NCBI GenBank assembly: GCA_963666475.2
Contig: CAXXJM010000001.1
Location: 1,488,001 to 1,552,000, forward strand
Source of the DNA: JBFHIZ01 sp963666475
GTDB taxonomy: Bacteria; Bacillota; Clostridia; Lachnospirales; Lachnospiraceae
DNA length: 64,000 nt
Direction: 5' to 3'
A model generated the notes under the pieces. It was not told the origin of the DNA, ran no database searches, and worked only from the letters and a program-made list of their open reading frames with translations. Positions within the stretch are counted from its first letter, which is position 1. Every line of letters begins with the position of its first letter. A program made the position numbers and the translations under genes. This document shows positions 26,011 through 33,585 of the stretch, piece by piece.

Positions 26011-26143
26011 CTGCGATACTCAATTCTCCCTGACCATGCTTTCGCTCCGTATTTTTCGTAGCAGTACTAACTCGCATACTCTGCTCGTAAGTGCTGACGG
26101 AAAATAAGGGGTCAGATCGTATCGGTATCGCAGTCGAGAATTG
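26011..26143. ncRNA. Candidate structured RNA with crossing inverted repeats
   Basis: In the 640-base gap 25860-26501, CTGCGATAC (26011-26019) is complementary to GTATCGCAG (26125-26133), and the adjacent CAATTCTC (26021-26028) to GAGAATTG (26136-26143). The pairs cross rather than nest. CTGACC (26030-26035) with GGTCAG (26110-26115), and an inner CAGTACT with AGTGCTG (one G-U pair), nest inside. This looks like a folded RNA with mutually exclusive helices. A 7-bp hairpin, TCGCTTT/AAAGCGA, follows at 26217-26238. Strand and family are unknown; I do not recognise it. Confidence 0.4.
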
Positions 26144-26489
26144 GCTCATCACAAAATAGAAAAGAGGTTTGCCCCTGTATGGATGTATATCACAAGAATT
26201 CAACATGAGATTACAGTCGCTTTTCACACATAAAGCGAATCAAAACATTTCTTGAACATTTTCGCACTCCTTATATAGACATTGGATAAAAACTCTTAGA
26301 AAACATGTGCTTTTGTCCAATCTTTCGTTTTAGAAATATTTGAAACATTCCTTTGGGCAATAGTACATCCTCTTATAGAGCTTTTGTCCAATTGTTACGC
26401 TATATCCTAGATTGTTTTGATGCTTAAAACTAAAACTAGTTGGGAACACCTGCTAGCAGGTGAATTATTGTAATCTTGGTTTAAAAAAA
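26144..26489. other. Non-coding stretch with direct repeats and a 16-bp palindrome
   Basis: No convincing gene is present. GCTTTTGTCCAAT occurs twice in direct orientation (26309-26321 and 26380-26392), and a near-inverted copy ATTGGATAAAA starts near 26281. CACCTGCTAGCAGGTG at 26447-26462 is a perfect 16-bp palindrome and could be a protein binding site. I see no ribosome binding site with a plausible reading frame here. Confidence 0.45.
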
Positions 26490-26516
26490 TCCGGCATGCC
26501 CCTAACATGCCGGAAT
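26490..26516 (-). terminator. Terminator overlapping the stop of the small membrane protein gene
   Basis: TCCGGCATG and CATGCCGGA form a 9-bp GC-rich stem with a 7-base loop. On the minus strand a run of seven T follows. The stop codon of the gene at 26502 lies within the hairpin. Confidence 0.85.
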
Positions 26517-26732
26517 CAAAACTGCTGTCCCTATCTTAAAAAATAAGAACCCAATTGGGATCAATATAATGGTACAGCAAAATGCAAGCCCAAGTGCCCA
26601 CAGGATCAAAGCTAACGGAATCTTGATCAGTAGCCAAAATGATAAAGCAAAAGCAACTCCAACCAATTTCAAAAATACTCCCCCTACTAAAACAAATAAT
26701 GTAATAATTAATAATGTAATCAAATCTTCCAC
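26502..26732 (-). CDS. Small hydrophobic membrane protein, unknown function
   Basis: Up to 76 residues, nearly all hydrophobic, with two to three membrane segments (LLIITLFVLVGGVFL, FWLLIKIPLALILWALGL, TIILIPIGFLFFKIG). The GTG at 26732 abuts the purine run AAAGGGTGG, so a TTG at 26723 giving 73 residues is the more likely start. It has its own terminator at 26490. It is divergent from the HTH regulator at 26927, which may control it through the tandem repeats at 26749-26792. No function can be assigned. Confidence 0.6.
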   Translation of the reverse strand: MEDLITLLIITLFVLVGGVFLKLVGVAFALSFWLLIKIPLALILWALGLAFCCTIILIPIGFLFFKIGTAVLIPAC

Positions 26733-26748
26733 CCTTTCTATTACAAAG

Positions 26749-26792
26749 AATTCTAATGAATTTGTTTTTCAATTCTAATGAATTTGTTTTTC
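26749..26792. repeat. Perfect 22-bp tandem duplication in a divergent promoter region
   Basis: The 22-base unit starting AATTCTAATG occupies 26749-26770 and is repeated exactly at 26771-26792, followed by eight or so bases of a third copy. It lies between the small membrane protein gene and the HTH regulator gene. It may be an operator duplication or simple replication slippage. Confidence 0.7.
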
Positions 26793-26926
26793 AATTCTAT
26801 GGTTATAGTTTATAATAAGAACATTGATAACGAAACATCCAATAAACAAACATAGCATAGTCTATTTTATTCAAAATACCGAAATAGAATTGATTGTATG
26901 CAAACTAGGGCGAACGGAGATTACTT

Positions 26927-27424
26927 ATGGGGCGTAAATCAACAAAAGAAAACAAAAATATTTATCAACTTAGCAGAGAAGATGCAAATCTTACCAGGGA
27001 ATCTGCTGCCGAAAAACTCGCATTTATGTCAGCTGGAAGAATAGAGAAAATCGAGAACGAGAAGACAATTCCTCATCCAGAGGAAATACTTGTCATGGCA
27101 GATCAATATAAAAATCCATCCTTATGCAATTATTATTGCGCCAATGAATGCCCAATCGGACAGGAAAGTGTTCCACTTCTAAAAACGAAGGACTTATCTC
27201 AAATTACTTTAGAAATGCTTGCAACACTGAATACGCTCTCTAAGGAAAAAGATCGATTAATCGAGATAACGGTCGATGGCGAGATATCAGAAGATGAAAT
27301 TCCTGACTTTCTTAAGATCCAAAGAGACCTCGAACAAATGTCTCAGGCAATCGATTCCCTAAAATTATGGGTTGACCATACTATCGCATCCGGAATCCTT
27401 GATGAAAAATTGTTAAAACAATAA
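26927..27424 (+). CDS. XRE-type helix-turn-helix regulator
   Basis: 165 residues. Residues ~12-65 form an HTH_3-type domain (LTRESAAEKLAFMSAGRIEKIE, shortened here to its ends LTRESAAEK and RIEKIENEK). The middle holds a Cys cluster, NYYCANECPIGQ, that might bind metal. The C-terminal half is helical (LEMLATLNTLSKEKDRLIE, LEQMSQAIDSLKLW), probably for dimerisation. ACGGAGA precedes the ATG. Targets are unknown; the divergent small membrane protein is a candidate. Confidence 0.75.
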   Translation: MGRKSTKENKNIYQLSREDANLTRESAAEKLAFMSAGRIEKIENEKTIPHPEEILVMADQYKNPSLCNYYCANECPIGQESVPLLKTKDLSQITLEMLATLNTLSKEKDRLIEITVDGEISEDEIPDFLKIQRDLEQMSQAIDSLKLWVDHTIASGILDEKLLKQ

Positions 27425-27448
27425 AAAACTTCCATTACGGAAGTTTTT
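27423..27448. terminator. Bidirectional hairpin terminator
   Basis: AAAAACTTCC and GGAAGTTTTT pair around a 5-base loop. It lies directly after the stop of the HTH gene and before the convergent gene ending at 27463. Confidence 0.85.
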
Positions 27449-27462
27449 ATTGTTTGCGCTTT

Positions 27463-28461
27463 TTATTTTTTTGTCTGAACCTGACACCCATCCTTACAAG
27501 CATAGCTATAACAGTAACCTGGGCAAGTGCTCTTGGCATTAAAATCTTCATTTTTAAGATTCTTCTTATCCGCTTCTATAATTTCCTGAATGCGAAGTTC
27601 TAAATCCTCTGCACTCTGCACCTGGTGTCCAATCGGATAACTCGTGGTATAGAAATGCTGCGCATAAGGAAAACAACAGATCTGATATGGTTCTTCATCA
27701 ATGATACCTTTCAGAAATGAATTTTGAAAGATATTGATATCCTTTTGCTCAATTGATAATGCCTGCTCCATTTCACTTGGATCAAAGATCAATCCAAATG
27801 GTTTCGTCTGCACCTCATTCAATTCATTTCCATAATCAACCGAAAAATTTCCTTCGACCCAAAGTCTCTGATCTAACTTTTTTTGCTTAGCTTCTTTTAG
27901 TTCAGCTGTTGCCTGAATTTCCTGTCCTGACTTTTTCCCCTTTACATCTAGTATTACTTCGCCTAAAAACGAAGTCGTCAATACCGAATGTTCTGTACTT
28001 GGAGAACTAAATCCCCTTCCCGGATCAAAGCTAATGGTATCGGTTTCATACTCATTGATGATCCAAGACATCAATCCAGTTCTCTTATTCTTCGCAATAA
28101 TATAGACTTCTAGTCGATTTCCCCAAAATACACTTGTATGTACATTGAAAGCCCCAATAATCACCATTTTACGTCCCTGTTCTCCTGCAAACATGGTGCA
28201 GTCGATCAGTTCATAATCTTCCGGTATCATATCTAGAATCGCCTTTTCGTCCCGAATCTCATATGCTAGAAACAGGCTATACGGCTCCACAATGAAACTT
28301 ATATATGGATCTTTTTTTGTGCCTTTTTCCATGATTCTTTTTTGTACTGATAATGGCAATTTTCCAAGAAACTCAGCACCTTGAAATACAGTAGCTACTT
28401 TCTTAGGCGTAACCATCTTTTCTGTCAACTTAATAAAGTAATCTCGTTGTTCCTGCTCCAT
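27463..28461 (-). CDS. Conserved hypothetical protein with Cys-rich tail
   Basis: 332 residues, soluble, no signal peptide. I do not recognise the family with confidence. The middle (FLAYEIRDEKAILDMIPEDYE, cut here to LAYEIRDEKAI and IPEDYELID; then EVILDVKGKKSG) is beta-rich and may resemble the acetoacetate decarboxylase-like fold, but this is weak. The C-terminus holds six Cys residues within about 20 positions (STCPGYCYSYACKDGCQV), suggesting metal or disulfide binding. GAGGGGG precedes the ATG. It is upstream of no obvious operon partner; the tautomerase-like gene lies 38 bases before it on the same strand. Confidence 0.6.
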   Translation of the reverse strand: MEQEQRDYFIKLTEKMVTPKKVATVFQGAEFLGKLPLSVQKRIMEKGTKKDPYISFIVEPYSLFLAYEIRDEKAILDMIPEDYELIDCTMFAGEQGRKMVIIGAFNVHTSVFWGNRLEVYIIAKNKRTGLMSWIINEYETDTISFDPGRGFSSPSTEHSVLTTSFLGEVILDVKGKKSGQEIQATAELKEAKQKKLDQRLWVEGNFSVDYGNELNEVQTKPFGLIFDPSEMEQALSIEQKDINIFQNSFLKGIIDEEPYQICCFPYAQHFYTTSYPIGHQVQSAEDLELRIQEIIEADKKNLKNEDFNAKSTCPGYCYSYACKDGCQVQTKK

Positions 28462-28499
28462 CTGATCCCCCTCATATTTTCAACTTTTTGTTCTATTTT

Positions 28500-28841
28500 T
28501 TAGAAATTTTTACCATTCCATCCCCAATCCCCTACTTCGTGATATGTGATGTAAATTGCACTTTCAGGTATATCCAATTGCTCTCTGATGGCCGATGAGA
28601 TTGCATTTGTCACTTCCTCATATGCCACCTTTTCTGCTGCACCAAACAGACTTACCGATACATAGGCACCTTTCTCAAGCTTTTTCCCGCCCATGTACAA
28701 GTCGTAATTATCTTCGAATCCAATCATTAAGAATTCTTCTGGTTTATTTAAATAACTCATCGTCTTTCCAAATTCACGTTTTAAAATTTCACGCTTTTCC
28801 TCGCTTACTGGAACTGATATTTTCGATTCAATGTATGGCAT
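28500..28841 (-). CDS. Macrophage migration inhibitory factor-like tautomerase
   Basis: 113 residues, the usual length of the MIF/phenylpyruvate tautomerase family. MPYIESKISVPVS places the catalytic Pro at residue 2 after Met removal, and FLMIGFEDNYDLYMGG plus YITYHEVGDWGWNG match the family core and C-terminal end. It could tautomerise phenylpyruvate-like substrates in the cytoplasm; the true role in bacteria is usually unknown. AGGAGG precedes the ATG. It is 38 bases upstream of the hypothetical gene at 27463. Confidence 0.85.
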   Translation of the reverse strand: MPYIESKISVPVSEEKREILKREFGKTMSYLNKPEEFLMIGFEDNYDLYMGGKKLEKGAYVSVSLFGAAEKVAYEEVTNAISSAIREQLDIPESAIYITYHEVGDWGWNGKNF

Positions 28842-28893
28842 ATTCTTTCCTCCTGATTATCATAAATATTCTTCTATTATAACATCGAGAATT

Positions 28894-28929
28894 TAAAAAG
28901 AAAACCGTTCACATATACTGTGAACGGTT
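28894..28929 (-). terminator. Terminator after the DUF2798 gene
   Basis: AACCGTTCACA and TGTGAACGGTT form a perfect 11-bp stem with a 5-base loop, followed on the minus strand by a T-rich run. It lies 11 bases past the stop of the gene at 28940. Confidence 0.88.
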
Positions 28930-28939
28930 AAATTTCCTT

Positions 28940-29392
28940 CTACTTATTATGAAATATGATGCGGAAAACAAATCGCACAAATGGACCACAATAAAGAAGC
29001 TGATAGAGAAGTGCCATTGGCATATTTCTCGCCCACGTTTCCAAAAAAGCTCCAAACGTAATTACCTCACCAAAAAGAAGGGTTGCAATCAAACTCATAA
29101 CTGGACACATTATTGCGCATATGCAGGTTGAAATGGCAAGAATGATCAATGCCGGACGATCGGTTGGTTTGACTATCTTAAATGCAATTTTTTTTGCAAT
29201 TTTACCAATCACAAAAAATTCTAACACAAATGCAATCAGTGCCATGACTGGCAGTTCACTAATTGCCGCTAAAAATGTTGCTCCAGATACACCTCCCATG
29301 TGCCACGCAACATTGTATACAATCATTCCATATACCATGACAATGACCATGAGCAAGGTAAATACAACCTCCTGAAACTTATTTTTTGGCAT
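28940..29392 (-). CDS. DUF2798 membrane protein
   Basis: 150 residues with about four membrane segments. The pattern VMVYGMIVYNVAWHMGG, then LPVMALIAFVLEFFVIGKIA and MSLIATLLFGE fits DUF2798, a two-repeat membrane family of unknown function. AAGGAGG precedes the ATG. It appears monocistronic with its own terminator at 28894-28929. Confidence 0.75.
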   Translation of the reverse strand: MPKNKFQEVVFTLLMVIVMVYGMIVYNVAWHMGGVSGATFLAAISELPVMALIAFVLEFFVIGKIAKKIAFKIVKPTDRPALIILAISTCICAIMCPVMSLIATLLFGEVITFGAFLETWARNMPMALLYQLLYCGPFVRFVFRIIFHNK

Positions 29393-29519
29393 AAAAAAAT
29401 CCTCCTTTTGATATACATGTGTTGTTCGTTATCATCCAGAGGATTGTGCGTTTCCAATTTGTACCATATTCTTTTTTCGAAATTTAGTATATCACATTTT
29501 CAAAAAACGGGAAAGGATT

Positions 29520-30002
29520 TTATATTTCTTCTTCTGCAAACAACTCAGCTTCCATCGCCTTCTCTCTCTTCTTTTCCGCAAGCTGATTGGTGTCCAGAGA
29601 CTTTCCAAACACATAAAACCGGTCGTATATAAACTCCAAAACAAAATTTGATAACATGATTAATACGATAACCAAATATTCATTCCACAGCATCTGTTCT
29701 GTTAGGAAATCTCCTGCAATCGTTGACAATGGAATAAAGAAAACATAGAAAAGAAGAACTTTTATCATTGCAATCGACACATTATTTGCAGATTGAAACG
29801 TATATCTTCGATTTAATGTGAAATTCCAGATGACCGATAAAATTACAGCAATCACATAACATGGCCAGTATTTCCAATTGGTCACCTCATTCAAAATAGA
29901 AAATGTGACCATTTCTACAATACCCGCTGAAATTGAAAACAGACCAAATTTCAGCCCTCTCATAAATTCTTTTCTTCTACTTACATTTTTTTCGTTTCCC
30001 AT
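29520..30002 (-). CDS. GtrA-family membrane protein
   Basis: About 160 residues with four membrane segments. FGLFSISAGIVEMVTFSIL, YVIAVILSVIWNFTLNRRY and the final EFIYDRFYVF match the GtrA family, which is thought to flip polyprenyl-linked sugars across the membrane. The ATG at 30002 is better placed behind AGAGGG than the one at 30008. No glycosyltransferase accompanies it here, so its substrate is unknown; it may serve the surface glycan cluster at the start of the window. Confidence 0.8.
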   Translation of the reverse strand: MGNEKNVSRRKEFMRGLKFGLFSISAGIVEMVTFSILNEVTNWKYWPCYVIAVILSVIWNFTLNRRYTFQSANNVSIAMIKVLLFYVFFIPLSTIAGDFLTEQMLWNEYLVIVLIMLSNFVLEFIYDRFYVFGKSLDTNQLAEKKREKAMEAELFAEEEI

Positions 30003-30050
30003 ATTCATCCCTCTTTTCGTTTTTCTTGTTTTCAGGTCCTTAAATAAAGA

Positions 30051-30091
30051 AAAGACAAAGAAGTCCCTTGTTTGACTTCTTTGTCTTTTTT
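30051..30091. terminator. Long hairpin terminator downstream of the kinase gene
   Basis: AAAGACAAAGAAGTC (30051-30065) pairs perfectly with GACTTCTTTGTCTTT (30074-30088), a 15-bp stem with an 8-base loop and T-rich flanks. It lies between the stop of the FGGY kinase gene at 30155 and the start of the GtrA gene, so it ends the TetR-controlled operon. Confidence 0.85.
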
Positions 30092-30154
30092 AACACTATT
30101 TTAAGAATAGACGTAGTAACTTGCTCTTGATTCTGCTGCAATTTTTCATCCGCC

Positions 30155-31753
30155 TTATTTGATCTCATTCAACGCCTTAAAATGAGGTTTATTCGTTTGA
30201 TATAGCTTCTTAAATACTGCAAAGTTCTTTTCATATATTTTAGTTGCTTTTTCGTTCGGTTTAAAGTGATGTCTGACAGGAATATATGATTTCACACACG
30301 CCAGATCCGGAATCATTCCCAGCCCGACGGAAACAACTGCTGCCGCACCAACAGATCCTACATTTTGTGGGTTTTCGACAATGTCAATTTCATGCCCAGT
30401 AATATCTGCAAGCATTTGTCCTGTCAAAGGAGATAAAGCGCCACCTCCTACAAATCGAATTGTTTGAGAAGTCTCAATCTTTTTCTTTTGTCCCTCCAGC
30501 ATCCACTTTAGATGATAACAAACCCCTTCAAGAACAGCTCGTATCATCTCCGTTTTTCCTGTATCTAGCGAAATGTTAAAGAACATTCCCGAAGCATATG
30601 GGTCTTCGAACGGACATCGGTTTCCATGAAGCCATGGTGTAAACAACACGCCTCCCGAACCAGGTTCGATTGTCTTGATTGTATCCATTAAATAATCATA
30701 TAAATTAGTGTAAATAGTTTCTTGATCATGTGCGATGTGCTTATGCTCCAAATAAATTCCAATTTCATCCAGTGCCAGATGATCCTTCACCCATTCTAAA
30801 CATTTTCCTGCGGTCTCCATCTCTGCGAAATACTGATATCTTCCTTTTTGCACACCAACAATGGAAGCAATCATGCGTACAATATCAACCTTCTGCTTAT
30901 CTACCATCGTTGATACCCATCCAGAAGTACCTGAATAGATGTGCGTGTCTCCTACATCGACACAACCTGCACCAATTCCAATTAAAGATGCATCTCCGCC
31001 TCCTCCAAAAACAGGAGTATCTTCGCATAATCCCAGTTCAGAAGCAGCCTTTCTTGTAAGTTTCCCAACTTGATCAAAGGAACTTTTGACTTCAGGCAGA
31101 TGCTCCATGCGCACGCCATTCATCTTGCACAATGTTTTACTAAAGCCTTCATTACCTTTTCTTGTATCATATAAAAGAGTAGCAAAAGCGGAATCCTCAG
31201 TCATCACAAACTCGCCTGTACACCTATGAATCAGATAATCCTTAACATCCAGCCATTTGTAAACCTTTGCAAAAAGTTCTGGTTCATTCGCTTCCACCCA
31301 CTTATATTTCCACACTGGATCCTTTACGCTGGTTGAAGCTGCTTTTGATAAGAAGAGACTGATTGCAAGTTTTCTGGCATTTACACCCGCAACTCTTAGG
31401 ATGCCAGACATTCCTTCCTCCATCTGTTTGGTTGCTCTTTGATCCAGATAGCTCATTGGTCGTCTGACAGGTACACCCTCCCGGTCAACCAGAACTAGTC
31501 CCTGCATTTGCGAACAAAATGAGATCCCACTCACATCGGACGGTGACACATTTGTGTTCGTAAATAAGGTACGGGTCGTCTTACACATTGCATCCCACCA
31601 TTCATTCTCATCCTGTTCGGCACCTCCTCCGTCCAACATGTACAACGAATATCCCTGATGCGCATTTGCAATCAACGATATTTTATCTTCAATTTTAAAT
31701 AGACAGGTCTTTACCCCGGTTGTTCCAATATCATATGCGATTACATAAGCCAT
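30155..31753 (-). CDS. FGGY-family carbohydrate kinase (xylulokinase-like)
   Basis: 532 residues from an ATG at 31753 with GGAG 9 bases upstream. FGGY kinase motifs are present: AYDIGTTGVKTCLF at the N-terminus, YLDQRAT, the second ATPase motif in VFGGGGDASLIGIGAG, SGTSGWVSTM and IRFVGGGALSPLTGQ. It would phosphorylate a sugar, ketose or polyol. It is the last gene of an operon with an aminotransferase, a tandem class II aldolase and a TetR regulator. The absence of a sugar isomerase makes classical fucose, rhamnose or xylose use unlikely. Confidence 0.85.
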   Translation of the reverse strand: MAYVIAYDIGTTGVKTCLFKIEDKISLIANAHQGYSLYMLDGGGAEQDENEWWDAMCKTTRTLFTNTNVSPSDVSGISFCSQMQGLVLVDREGVPVRRPMSYLDQRATKQMEEGMSGILRVAGVNARKLAISLFLSKAASTSVKDPVWKYKWVEANEPELFAKVYKWLDVKDYLIHRCTGEFVMTEDSAFATLLYDTRKGNEGFSKTLCKMNGVRMEHLPEVKSSFDQVGKLTRKAASELGLCEDTPVFGGGGDASLIGIGAGCVDVGDTHIYSGTSGWVSTMVDKQKVDIVRMIASIVGVQKGRYQYFAEMETAGKCLEWVKDHLALDEIGIYLEHKHIAHDQETIYTNLYDYLMDTIKTIEPGSGGVLFTPWLHGNRCPFEDPYASGMFFNISLDTGKTEMIRAVLEGVCYHLKWMLEGQKKKIETSQTIRFVGGGALSPLTGQMLADITGHEIDIVENPQNVGSVGAAAVVSVGLGMIPDLACVKSYIPVRHHFKPNEKATKIYEKNFAVFKKLYQTNKPHFKALNEIK

Positions 31754-31784
31754 CTCTTTCTTCTCCATTTGAATTCATCTAGTT

Positions 31785-32414
31785 TTAGGAAACAGTAAAT
31801 GCTGATTTAATAAATTTAAGTAGCTGCTCGACCATTTTTTCGTCGTTCTCGAATATTTCTTCTCCACAATATATTCTCATACGTTCCTTGTGATAATCAC
31901 AGCAATAAGAAAATTGAAGCATCATTAATAGATTATCAAAGAAGAAAGCAAACATTCTTGAATCCATATCCATTCTGATTTCTCCTGTCTCTTTTGCTTT
32001 CTCAAGAAGTTTCGTATATATGCGAGCAGATATTCCTTCGATTTCTTTGGCCTGGTATGCAACAAATTTCTTGCTGCTATTAGAAGTGATCTCATGATAC
32101 ATATTGATGTAATTGCTGTATTCTCTAGAATAAAAAATGACTGCCCGAATTAGTCTTTCTGCCGAAGCCAAAACCCCTTCTCCCTCATCTACCGCGTCTT
32201 GCAGTACTTTTTCAAGGACCTTAAGACTTCGTTCTAAACATGCAAGAAAGAACGTATCTTTATCCTTGTAATACTTATATAACACACCAATGCTTACACC
32301 CGCATTTTTGGCAATCACATTGATGTTGCTTCCATCAAGACCTTTCTTTGAAAATTCTTCAATACCTGTTTCAAGAATCGCATCCATCTGTTCGGTCGTC
32401 ATTTTTTTTAACAT
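31785..32414 (-). CDS. TetR/AcrR-family transcriptional regulator
   Basis: 209 residues. The N-terminal ~50 residues are a TetR HTH: ILETGIEEFSKKGLDGSNI, IAKNAGVSIGVLYKYYKDKD. The C-terminal helical part would bind an effector. GAGGGTG precedes the ATG. The gene lies within the operon between aldolase and kinase. An 18-bp perfect palindrome overlaps the operon promoter region at 35095-35112, which is a fitting autoregulatory operator. Confidence 0.88.
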   Translation of the reverse strand: MLKKMTTEQMDAILETGIEEFSKKGLDGSNINVIAKNAGVSIGVLYKYYKDKDTFFLACLERSLKVLEKVLQDAVDEGEGVLASAERLIRAVIFYSREYSNYINMYHEITSNSSKKFVAYQAKEIEGISARIYTKLLEKAKETGEIRMDMDSRMFAFFFDNLLMMLQFSYCCDYHKERMRIYCGEEIFENDEKMVEQLLKFIKSAFTVS

Positions 32415-32435
32415 TTGTCACCCTCATCGTAGAAC

Positions 32436-33563
32436 TCATTTTTTTTGTTTTGAATATTTTAACACATATACTGTACGTTGCAAGAATGCATCAAGAAATC
32501 CAATGAAAAATTTTCCTTCCTTTTTATCCGCATACAGATCTGCAGCACAACCTTTTTTCAAAATCATTTCTACTGCGATAGCGTCACTGGTTGATTTTCC
32601 AGTACAAAGAGCTCCCTGATTCAACAGTAAAACTGCATTTCTATGCTTTAACACACCTTCGATTTTTTTATGTGCATTGATTTTTGCATCAACTACTGGT
32701 ACATTGATCCCTGCAATCTGCGCAAGATCATCTGTATAGGGAGGAAGTGTTTTTCCTTTTTTACTTACTTCTACAATTTCTGGAACCATTGTATGCAGGA
32801 TGCAATGCATATCTGTTTCTTTGTAGATGGACGCATGTAGATTTGCAATCGGATCTTCCTTCGCAATGAAATTTGTCAAAGAATACTTTGTCTTCTCCCC
32901 ATTTCTTTTTAACCAAAAGCTATCCTGCTCTCTCTCACTAAATCCATAATCTACAAATTCCTGCTGTTCTTCTTCAAATCCAGACTTTATTTTCTTTATT
33001 TCTTCTTCTGCCAAAGCTTCCAAAGATTTTGCGATTTCAAAAGTATGTTCTAAATTATATCCCATACATAACGTACCGTGATGCTTCATCAAAAGTGCTT
33101 TACATTCTGGATATCTGATCAATGTAGATTCTACTTGTATTTTCAGCTTTTTCGTGGATGAAATTCCATAAGGAGCACATGGAACTAATAAACCAAGCGT
33201 ATCCTGAAATGTTTTTTGACTCACCAACAAATTTTCCCCGGTAATACTTAGAACAGAAGCAAGCTCTTGATGTGTATGGATAATAAAATCAACATCCGGA
33301 CGCAGTTGATAAGCTACTGCATGTACCCCTTTTTCACTTGATGGTTTGACATTTCCTTCATAAGAGCAATCGGCTATGGATACAACAACAATATCTTCTT
33401 CGTTCAAGGTTTCATACGCCAGTCCACTTGGTGTAATCGCAAATTGTGTGTCCGAAATACGAGCACTGATATTTCCCCATGTTCTGGCAATCAATCCACT
33501 TTCCACAAGTCTTTTACCTGCTTCTACCACAATTTTTTTTGCTTCGGTTATATCATATGCCAT
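32436..33563 (-). CDS. Tandem class II aldolase/adducin protein, second domain degenerate
   Basis: 375 residues from an ATG at 33563 with GGAGG 8 bases before it; the upstream ATG lies over this ribosome binding site. Domain 1 (1-~200) has the zinc-binding HTH pattern in FIIHTHQ and the later MKHHGTL, as in fuculose-phosphate-type aldolases. Domain 2 (~215-375) resembles it, but the HTH reads LHTMVPE and the HG reads NQGALCTG, so it probably lacks a zinc site. It likely cleaves or epimerises a phosphorylated sugar made by the co-encoded kinase. The gap to the aminotransferase stop is 22 bases. Confidence 0.8.
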   Translation of the reverse strand: MAYDITEAKKIVVEAGKRLVESGLIARTWGNISARISDTQFAITPSGLAYETLNEEDIVVVSIADCSYEGNVKPSSEKGVHAVAYQLRPDVDFIIHTHQELASVLSITGENLLVSQKTFQDTLGLLVPCAPYGISSTKKLKIQVESTLIRYPECKALLMKHHGTLCMGYNLEHTFEIAKSLEALAEEEIKKIKSGFEEEQQEFVDYGFSEREQDSFWLKRNGEKTKYSLTNFIAKEDPIANLHASIYKETDMHCILHTMVPEIVEVSKKGKTLPPYTDDLAQIAGINVPVVDAKINAHKKIEGVLKHRNAVLLLNQGALCTGKSTSDAIAVEMILKKGCAADLYADKKEGKFFIGFLDAFLQRTVYVLKYSKQKK

Positions 33564-33585
33564 GTTCGTTTCCTCCATGATAAAT

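Noticed and set aside
25913..26227. A 104-codon open frame on the minus strand
   Set aside because: No ribosome binding site, composition unlike neighbouring proteins, and the stretch is rich in inverted repeats; a structured RNA is more likely.
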